From DASSUW01 sp963730535 (GTDB lineage Bacteria > Actinomycetota > Thermoleophilia > Solirubrobacterales > Solirubrobacteraceae): a stretch of 64,000 bases of DNA. Shown here one piece after another: positions 58,992 to 64,000 of this stretch (position 1 is the first letter of the stretch; the number at the start of each line of letters is the position of its first letter). The notes under the pieces were generated by a model that saw nothing but the letters and a program-made list of their open reading frames with translations, made no database searches and was not told the DNA's origin. The translations under genes and the position numbers were made by a program. The stretch is taken from assembly GCA_963730535.1 (NCBI GenBank), contig CAVSRU010000007.1:124001-188000 (forward strand). The letters are read 5' to 3'.

Positions 58992-59303
58992 CTAGAGGAC
59001 GGCTCGAGCCCCCGCCGTGACCGCCGCGGCGATCGCGACGACCGCGACGACCGGCAGCCGCGCGGCGAGTGCGCCGCCGGCCGCGAGGACGCCCAGGGCG
59101 CTCTCGTCGACCGTGAGCGTGCGGTCCTCGCCGGCGAAGAGGTCGACGACGACGAGTGCGGCGAGCAGGCTGGGCGCGAGCCTGGCGACGACGCCCTCGA
59201 GGCGTGGCGGCAGCTCGCCGCCGCCGAGCGCGATCGGCCCGATCGCCTTGATGACCACCGTGCCGGCGGCCAGCAGGCCGATCATCACCCAGGTGGTGCT
59301 CAT
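58992..59303 (-). CDS. azlD: Branched-chain amino acid transport protein, AzlD family
   Basis: 103 residues with three or four TM helices: TWVMIGLLAAGTVVIKAIGP, LEGVVARLAPSLLAALVVVD, LGVLAAGGALAARLPVVAVV. The short AzlD partner of AzlC; together they export branched-chain amino acids or analogues. ATG 59303 overlaps the azlC stop by 4 bp. Confidence 0.87.
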   Translation of the reverse strand: MSTTWVMIGLLAAGTVVIKAIGPIALGGGELPPRLEGVVARLAPSLLAALVVVDLFAGEDRTLTVDESALGVLAAGGALAARLPVVAVVAIAAAVTAGARAVL

Positions 59304-59962
59304 CGCCGCAGCCCCAGGAGCGCGGCGAGCGAGGCGGCGACGACCGGGATGCCCGGCGGCGTGAACGGCACGAGCGCGATCGCGATCGCGGCGCCGAGCA
59401 GCGCGCTGGCGAGCGACGTGCGATCGCGCAGCTCCTCGGCGAGCAGCGCGAGGTAGAAGGCGGGGAAGAGCGCGTCGAGGCCCAGCGTCGCCGGGTCGCC
59501 GATCAGCGAGCCGGCGACTGCGCCGACGATCGTGCCGCCCCACCAGCCGAGGCCCTGAGGGATCGTGGCCCCCATCATCAGCTGGCGGTCGAAGGTACCG
59601 TCGCCGCGGTTGGCGATCGCCCACGACGCGTCGACCATGGTCTGCGCCTCGGCCGCGCGGCGCAGCGGCCCGCCGTGCAGCGCGGGAGCCACCGCGAGCC
59701 CCATCGGCAGGAAGCGCGTGTTGATCAGCAGGCCCGCCGACACCGCCGAGGCGAGGCTGCCGCCCGCGGCGAGGATGCTCACCGAGGCGAACTGGGCGGC
59801 GCCCGCGAAGACGATGATCGACATCGCGATCGCCGCGGCCGCGCCGATCTCCGGCTCCGCGAGCACGCCGAAGGACGTGCCGATGGCGAACGTCGGGACG
59901 ACGAGCGGCAGTCCGGCGCGGATCCCGTCCGAGATATGGGTGCGCTCGCCGGTCGAGACCAT
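59300..59962 (-). CDS. azlC: AzlC family amino acid exporter subunit
   Basis: 220 residues from ATG 59962; ATG 59974 also in frame. GIRAGLPLVVPTFAIGTSFG, MSIIVFAGAAQFASVSILAA, INTRFLPMGLAVAPALHGGP, and MVDASWAIANRGDGTFDRQL are the AzlC hallmarks. It forms a multi-pass membrane exporter with AzlD. TATGGT (59975-59970, minus strand) is 7 nt before ATG 59962, suggesting a leaderless transcript from that codon. A CGNR regulator is divergent, 46 bp away. Confidence 0.9.
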   Translation of the reverse strand: MVSTGERTHISDGIRAGLPLVVPTFAIGTSFGVLAEPEIGAAAAIAMSIIVFAGAAQFASVSILAAGGSLASAVSAGLLINTRFLPMGLAVAPALHGGPLRRAAEAQTMVDASWAIANRGDGTFDRQLMMGATIPQGLGWWGGTIVGAVAGSLIGDPATLGLDALFPAFYLALLAEELRDRTSLASALLGAAIAIALVPFTPPGIPVVAASLAALLGLRR

Positions 59963-59969
59963 GGGCGCC

Positions 59970-60002
59970 ACCATACCAGCAATCTCGTTTTGGGGGTATG
60001 AT
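59970..60002. promoter_or_regulatory. Divergent leaderless promoters with ATACC/GGTAT inverted repeat
   Basis: Minus-strand TATGGT (59975-59970) is placed for azlC and plus-strand TATGAT (59997-60002) for the CGNR gene, each 6-7 nt before a start codon. ATACC (59973-59977) and GGTAT (59995-59999) form an inverted repeat that overlaps both -10 boxes, so a bound regulator would shut off both directions. Confidence 0.55.
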
Positions 60003-60008
60003 GACGGC

Positions 60009-60575
60009 GTGATGCCCGAGCCAGGTGACAGGACGCCCGCCCCCGGGCCGCTGCGGCTGGTGCAGCGGTTCGTGAACACGGCCGACCTCGAGGACGGGCC
60101 GGAGCTGCTCGCCGATGCCGACGGGCTACGCGGCTGGCTGGTCGCCGCGGAACTGCTCGAGCCATCGTCCCCCGTGAGCGCGGGCGACCACGAGCGCGCG
60201 CTCGCGCTGCGCGAGGCGCTCCGCGACCTCGCGGCCGCCAACGCCGGCCTCCCCCACGACGGCAACGCGACCGGGGTCGTCAACGCCGCCGCCCACCGAG
60301 CCCGGCTCGCCCCCGTCTTCGACGGTGCGCACAGCCGGCTCGAGCCGGCCTCCCGCGGGGTCGACGCCGCGCTCGGCCACATCGTCGCCGCCTTCCACGC
60401 GGCCGTCGCCGAAGGCACCTGGCCGCGCCTGAAGGCCTGCGAGCGCGACGTCTGCCGCTGGGCCTTCTACGACCACTCGAAGAACCGCTCGAGCCACTGG
60501 TGCTCGATGGAGGGCTGCGGCTCCCGCGAGAAGAACCGCCGCGCCTACCGGCGCCGCCGCGCCGCTGCGCATTAG
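60009..60575 (+). CDS. CGNR zinc-finger regulator
   Basis: 188 residues from GTG 60009 (ATG 60012 is the next codon). An N-terminal ABATE-like domain (LRLVQRFVNTADLEDGPELL) is followed by a C-terminal zinc finger: ACERDVCRWAFYDHSKNRSS, HWCSMEGCGSREKNRRAYRR. Four Cys and the CG(S)R-type motif define the CGNR family; Asn is Ser here. The family binds DNA. Divergent position and a shared inverted repeat suggest control of azlCD and itself. Confidence 0.88.
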   Translation: MMPEPGDRTPAPGPLRLVQRFVNTADLEDGPELLADADGLRGWLVAAELLEPSSPVSAGDHERALALREALRDLAAANAGLPHDGNATGVVNAAAHRARLAPVFDGAHSRLEPASRGVDAALGHIVAAFHAAVAEGTWPRLKACERDVCRWAFYDHSKNRSSHWCSMEGCGSREKNRRAYRRRRAAAH

Positions 60576-60590
60576 GATTGCGTCCGCGCC

Positions 60591-61677
60591 ATGAGACCGA
60601 AGCTCGCAGCCCTCGTCGCCGCCGTCTCGCTGCTGGCCACCGCCGGGCCCGCGGCCGCCCACGGACTGGACCTCGAGTTCCGCGGCCAGGCGATCGTCCC
60701 CACGGGAACGACGTTCGAGGGGACGACGGTCGGCGGCCTGTCGTCGATCACGTACGACCAGCCGCCGCGGCGTCTTCTACACGGTCTCCGACGACCAGAG
60801 CCGGGCGCGGTTCTACACCGTCGCGCTCGACGTGCGCGACGGCCGCCTGGCCGACGGCGACGTCCGGTTCGAGCGCGTCACGACGCTGCTCGCGCCCAAC
60901 GGCCAGCCCTACCCCGCGGCGAGCCTCGATCCCGAAGGCCTCGCCCTGACACCCCGCCGCCGGCTCATCCTCACCTCCGAGGGCCTTCCGGCCAGCGGGA
61001 TCGACCCGTTCGTGCGGCGCTACGCGCTCGACGGGTCGTTCCTGGACTCGTTCGCCGTACCGCAGCCGTTCCTGGTCACGCCCGACCAGTCGAGCGGCGT
61101 CCGCCCGAACCTGGGCTTCGAGAGCGCCGGCGCGGCGCGCCACGGCCGCCACGTCTTCGTCGGCGCCGAGAACGCGCTCTACCAGGACGGGCCGGCCGCG
61201 ACGATCGCCAACGGCAGCGCGGCGCGGATCCTCCGCTACGACCTGCGTAGCGGCCGCCCCGACCGCCAGTGGGTCTACCCGACCGACCCGGTGGCCGAGT
61301 CGCCGGTGCCCGCGGGCCAGTTCTCGGTCAACGGGCTCGTGGAGCTGCTCCCGCTCGGCAAGCACTCGCTGATCGCGATGGAGCGCTCGTTCTCGGTCGG
61401 CGCGCCCGGGACGGGCAACACGATCCGGCTCTACGAGGTCTCGCTGCGCAAGGCGACGAACGTCAACGGCCTCGACAGCCTCCAGGGCAAGCGCGTCCGC
61501 CCCGTCCGCAAGCGGCTGCTGCTCGATCTCGACGAGCTGGGCATCCCGCTCGACAACGTCGAGGGGCTCACCTTCGGTCCCCGCCTGGGCAGGGGCGACC
61601 GGTCGCTCGTGCTGGTGAGCGACAACAACTTCGTCCCCGCGCAGTTCACGCAGTTCCTGCTCTTCGCGCTCGACTGA
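60591..61677 (+). pseudogene. Secreted esterase/phytase-like beta-propeller protein, one frameshift
   Basis: Signal peptide 1-23 (LVAAVSLLATAGPAAAHG), then VGGLSSITYDQP. Near 60765 an extra base (CCGCCGCGG) shifts the frame; the following frame reads RGVFYTVSDDQSRARFYTVA, LDPEGLALTPRRRLILTSEG, PFVRRYALDGSFLDSFAVPQ, VNGLVELLPLGKHSLIAMER and VEGLTFGPRLGRGDRSLVLV with an end at 61677. This is the esterase-like activity of phytase family. Length is 3n+1. The rest is intact, so a recent change or a sequence error is likely. The start is 16 bp after the CGNR stop. Confidence 0.8.
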
Positions 61678-61687
61678 GCCCCGGGGC

Positions 61688-62878
61688 TCAGTCCAGGATC
61701 TGCGAGAGCCGGCGCTCGAGGGCGCCGGACAGGGCCTCGCGGATCGGGCCCTCCTCGAAGCGCTCGACGAGCTCCTGCATGAACCCCTCGATCACCAGCC
61801 GGGTCGAGACCGCGGTGTCGAGCCCGCGCGAGCGCAGGTAGAAGAGCTGCTCCTTGTCGATCTGGGCGATCGCCGCCGCGTGGGTGCAGCGGACGTCGTT
61901 GGCCAGGATCTCGAGGCCGGGGATGGCGTCCGCGTGCGCGCGCTTTGACAGGAGCAGGTTGCGGCACTCCTGGAACGCGTCGGTCTGCTGGGCGCCGGGG
62001 TCGACCTTGATCATGCCCCGCCAGACCGCCTGCGAGCGGTCCGAGAGGATGCCGCGGAACGCGAGGTCCGACGTGGTGTGCGGCGCGCCGTGCTCCTGCG
62101 TGGTGTCGAAGTCCATGTGCTGGCGCGCGTGCGGAGCGTAGGCGCCGGTGACCTTGCCGGAGGCGCCCTCGCCGGCCAGCAGCGTCTCGGTGCGGACCCG
62201 GCCGTTGCCGCCGCCGAAGCCGACGACCACCCAGTCCAGGGAGCCGTCGCGCGCCACCTCGGCGCGCTGGGCGCCGAAGATCCACGAGCGCTCGTTGAGG
62301 TCCTGGCCGCAGACGTAGCGCAGGTGCGCGTTCTCGCCGACCACGAGCTCGACGACCGTGTTCAGGAGCGTCTCGTCATCCGGGGAGCCGGACAGGTACT
62401 GCTCCCACACCTCGGCCTCGGCGCCGTCCTCGAGCACGATCAGCACCCGCCGCTGGAGCGCGGTCCCGGCCGCGGCGGACACCGCCGTCAGCAGGATCGG
62501 GGCCTCGACGCGCACGCCACGCGGCACCCACACGAACGCGCCGCCGTCCCACGTGTCCTCGTTCCAGCCGGTGAAGACGTCGTCGGCCGCGACCACGCGG
62601 CCCAGGTGCGGCTCGACCAGCTCGGGATGCCGCTCGCGCGCGACCGACAGCGGCAGGACCACGGGACCGTCCTCGACGGTCACGCCGTCGGAGACCGCGC
62701 CGTCGACCTGGTCCAGCCGGGTCGCGCCGTCGAGCTCGAACAGCCCGGCCGGCACTGCTTCCAGGTCCCCGCCCTCGACCGCGGAGAACGCCGTCAGGTC
62801 GAGCTTCGAGAGGTCGGTGAACTCCCAGCCGGGCCGGCCCTTGAAGGTCGGCAGCTCGAGAGTGGCGGCCTCAGCCAA
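61688..62878 (-). CDS. sufD: Fe-S cluster assembly protein SufD
   Basis: 396 residues. RPGWEFTDLSKLDL at the N-terminus, PRGVRVEAPILL, FDTTQEHGAPHTTSDLAFRG, IKVDPGAQQTDAFQECRNLL, LEILANDVRCTHAAAIAQID, YLRSRGLDTAVSTRLVIEGF are the SufD/SufB fold signatures. SufD works with SufB and SufC as scaffold complex for Fe-S clusters. ATG 62878 overlaps the sufB stop by 8 bp. No sufC or sufS is in the window; they may lie downstream or upstream outside it. Confidence 0.95.
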   Translation of the reverse strand: MAEAATLELPTFKGRPGWEFTDLSKLDLTAFSAVEGGDLEAVPAGLFELDGATRLDQVDGAVSDGVTVEDGPVVLPLSVARERHPELVEPHLGRVVAADDVFTGWNEDTWDGGAFVWVPRGVRVEAPILLTAVSAAAGTALQRRVLIVLEDGAEAEVWEQYLSGSPDDETLLNTVVELVVGENAHLRYVCGQDLNERSWIFGAQRAEVARDGSLDWVVVGFGGGNGRVRTETLLAGEGASGKVTGAYAPHARQHMDFDTTQEHGAPHTTSDLAFRGILSDRSQAVWRGMIKVDPGAQQTDAFQECRNLLLSKRAHADAIPGLEILANDVRCTHAAAIAQIDKEQLFYLRSRGLDTAVSTRLVIEGFMQELVERFEEGPIREALSGALERRLSQILD

Positions 62879-64000
62879 TTGAGCCCTCCATCTGGAGCTC
62901 GATCAGGCGGTTCATCTCGACCGCGTACTCCATCGGCAGCTCCTTGACGATCGGCTCGATGAAGCCGTTGACGATCAGCTTGCCGGCCTCCTCCTCGGAC
63001 AAGCCGCGCGCCATCAGGTAGAAGAGCTGCTCCTCGCCGATCTTCGAGACGCTGGCCTCGTGGCCGACGTCGACGTCGTCCTCGCCGATGCGGATCGTCG
63101 GGTAGGTGTCCGAGCGCGAGTGCTCGTCGAGCAGCAGCGCGTCGCAGACCACCTTCGAGCGCGACCCGTGCGCGCCCTTGGCGACCTCGAGCAGCCCTCG
63201 GTAGGAGGAGCGCCCGCCGTCCTTGGAGATCGACTTGGCGAAGATGTTCGAGGTCGTGTTCGGCGCTGCGTGGATGATCTTGGCGCCGGCGTCCTGGTGC
63301 TGGCCGTTGCCGGCGAACGCGATCGAGAGCACCTCGCCGTGGGCGCGCTCGCCCATCAGGTACACGCTCGGGTACTTCATCGTGAGCTTGGACCCGAGGT
63401 TGCAGTCGACCCACTCGACGGTGGCGTCGGTCTCCGCGATCGCGCGCTTGGTGACGAGGTTGTAGACGTTCTGCGACCAGTTCTGCACGGTCGTGTAGCG
63501 GATGCGGGCGCCGGGCTTGGCGATCAGCTCGACCACGGCGGAGTGCAGCGAGTCGGTCGTCCACACCGGGGCGGTGCAGCCCTCGACGTAGTGCACGTAG
63601 GAGCCCTCGTCGGCGATGATCAGCGTCCGCTCGAACTGGCCCATGTTCTCGGTGTTGATGCGGAAGTAGGCCTGGAGCGGCATCTCGACGTGCACGCCCG
63701 GCGGCACGTAGACGAACGAGCCGCCCGACCACACGGCGCTGTTCAGAGCGGCCAGCTTGTTGTCGTTGGGCGGGATCACCGAGGCGAAGTACTCGCGCAC
63801 GAGGTCCTCGTGCTCGCGCAGGCCCGTGTCCATGTCCATGAACACGATGCCCTGCTTCTCGAGGTCCTCGCGCACCTGGTGGTAGACGACCTCGGACTCG
63901 TACTGCGCGCCGACGCCGGAGAGGAACTTGCGCTCGGCCTCGGGGATGCCGAGGCGGTCGAACGTCCTCTTGATGTCCTCCGGCACGTCGTCCCACGTCT
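62871..64000 (-). CDS. sufB: Fe-S cluster assembly protein SufB, 5' end cut off by the window
   Basis: About 375 C-terminal residues are present: WDDVPEDIKRTFDRLGIPEA, YVPPGVHVEMPLQAYFRINT, VHYVEGCTAPVWTTDSLHSA, QNWSQNVYNLVTKRA, HAAPNTTSNIFAKSISKDGG, GLLEVAKGAHGSRSKVVCDA and LMARGLSEEEAGKLIVNGFI. SufB forms the scaffold on which the cluster is built. About 90 N-terminal residues of the usual 470 lie beyond position 64000. It is in one operon with sufD. Confidence 0.96.
   Translation of the reverse strand, partial: TWDDVPEDIKRTFDRLGIPEAERKFLSGVGAQYESEVVYHQVREDLEKQGIVFMDMDTGLREHEDLVREYFASVIPPNDNKLAALNSAVWSGGSFVYVPPGVHVEMPLQAYFRINTENMGQFERTLIIADEGSYVHYVEGCTAPVWTTDSLHSAVVELIAKPGARIRYTTVQNWSQNVYNLVTKRAIAETDATVEWVDCNLGSKLTMKYPSVYLMGERAHGEVLSIAFAGNGQHQDAGAKIIHAAPNTTSNIFAKSISKDGGRSSYRGLLEVAKGAHGSRSKVVCDALLLDEHSRSDTYPTIRIGEDDVDVGHEASVSKIGEEQLFYLMARGLSEEEAGKLIVNGFIEPIVKELPMEYAVEMNRLIELQMEGSIG

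Noticed and set aside
1..64000. CRISPR array, rRNA, tRNA or prophage
   Set aside because: No regularly spaced repeats, no rRNA-like conserved segments, no tRNA I could fold by eye, and no integrase, portal or terminase-like proteins.

Overview
The window is high-GC, gene-dense DNA from an actinobacterium. The set of families points to Thermoleophilia/Solirubrobacterales: secreted S8 protease with a W-rich tail, sigma factors with exported tails paired with large exported proteins, SNase-LTD proteins, DUF6458, CGNR and SARP regulators. This is inferred from gene content; no rRNA or tRNA gene was found to confirm it. ATGA, GTGA and TGATG stop/start overlaps are common, and several genes have a -10-like hexamer 6-8 nt before the start codon, suggesting leaderless mRNAs.

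Layout. 0-12 kb: pseudouridine breakdown (PfkB kinase fragment and psuG), msrA, a tandem pair of secreted SNase-LTD proteins, a nucleoside hydrolase, a minus-strand operon of acyl-CoA dehydrogenase, membrane metallopeptidase and DAHP synthase, then a C40 cell-wall hydrolase behind a c-di-AMP (ydaO-type) riboswitch, a PLP fold-III enzyme and an aldonolactone oxidase-like flavoprotein. 12-19.5 kb: a minus-strand array with an OsmC protein, an acyl-CoA-dehydrogenase-like flavoenzyme and a flavin reductase between two SARP-type regulators; one regulator carries an FCD domain at its C-terminus. 20-31 kb: FAD amine-oxidase/UGM-like protein, a two-component system, a four-gene operon (P450, Cys-rich unknown, two membrane glycosyltransferase-like proteins), and an ECF sigma/membrane partner pair. 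31-38 kb: small metal-binding proteins, an ATP-grasp enzyme, a second C40 hydrolase with an M15-like protein, and the cbs/cystathionine gamma-lyase transsulfuration pair.

38-50 kb is the accessory part. It has a frameshifted beta-helix protein, a membrane-spanning sigma factor followed by two badly frameshifted exported-protein genes, an O-methyltransferase, an Xre/RES toxin-antitoxin pair with a frameshifted antitoxin, and a frameshifted M14 carboxypeptidase. 50-64 kb returns to intact genes: methyltransferase, DivIVA-like coiled coil, sugar isomerase-like protein, PEP mutase-like enzyme, GGDEF/EAL protein, S8 protease, YbaK deacylase, azlCD with a divergent CGNR regulator, a frameshifted phytase-like protein, and sufD/sufB (sufB runs off the end).

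Two families of non-coding repeats stand out. One is a 258-bp MITE-like element with terminal inverted repeats, present twice (10.0 and 30.3 kb), both times between convergent genes. The other is a structured two-block element (37.8-38.15 and 53.8 kb), both times just upstream of, and in the same orientation as, a metabolic gene. The isolated frameshifts all add a net one base, which fits either assembly error or a biological cause; raw reads are needed to decide.
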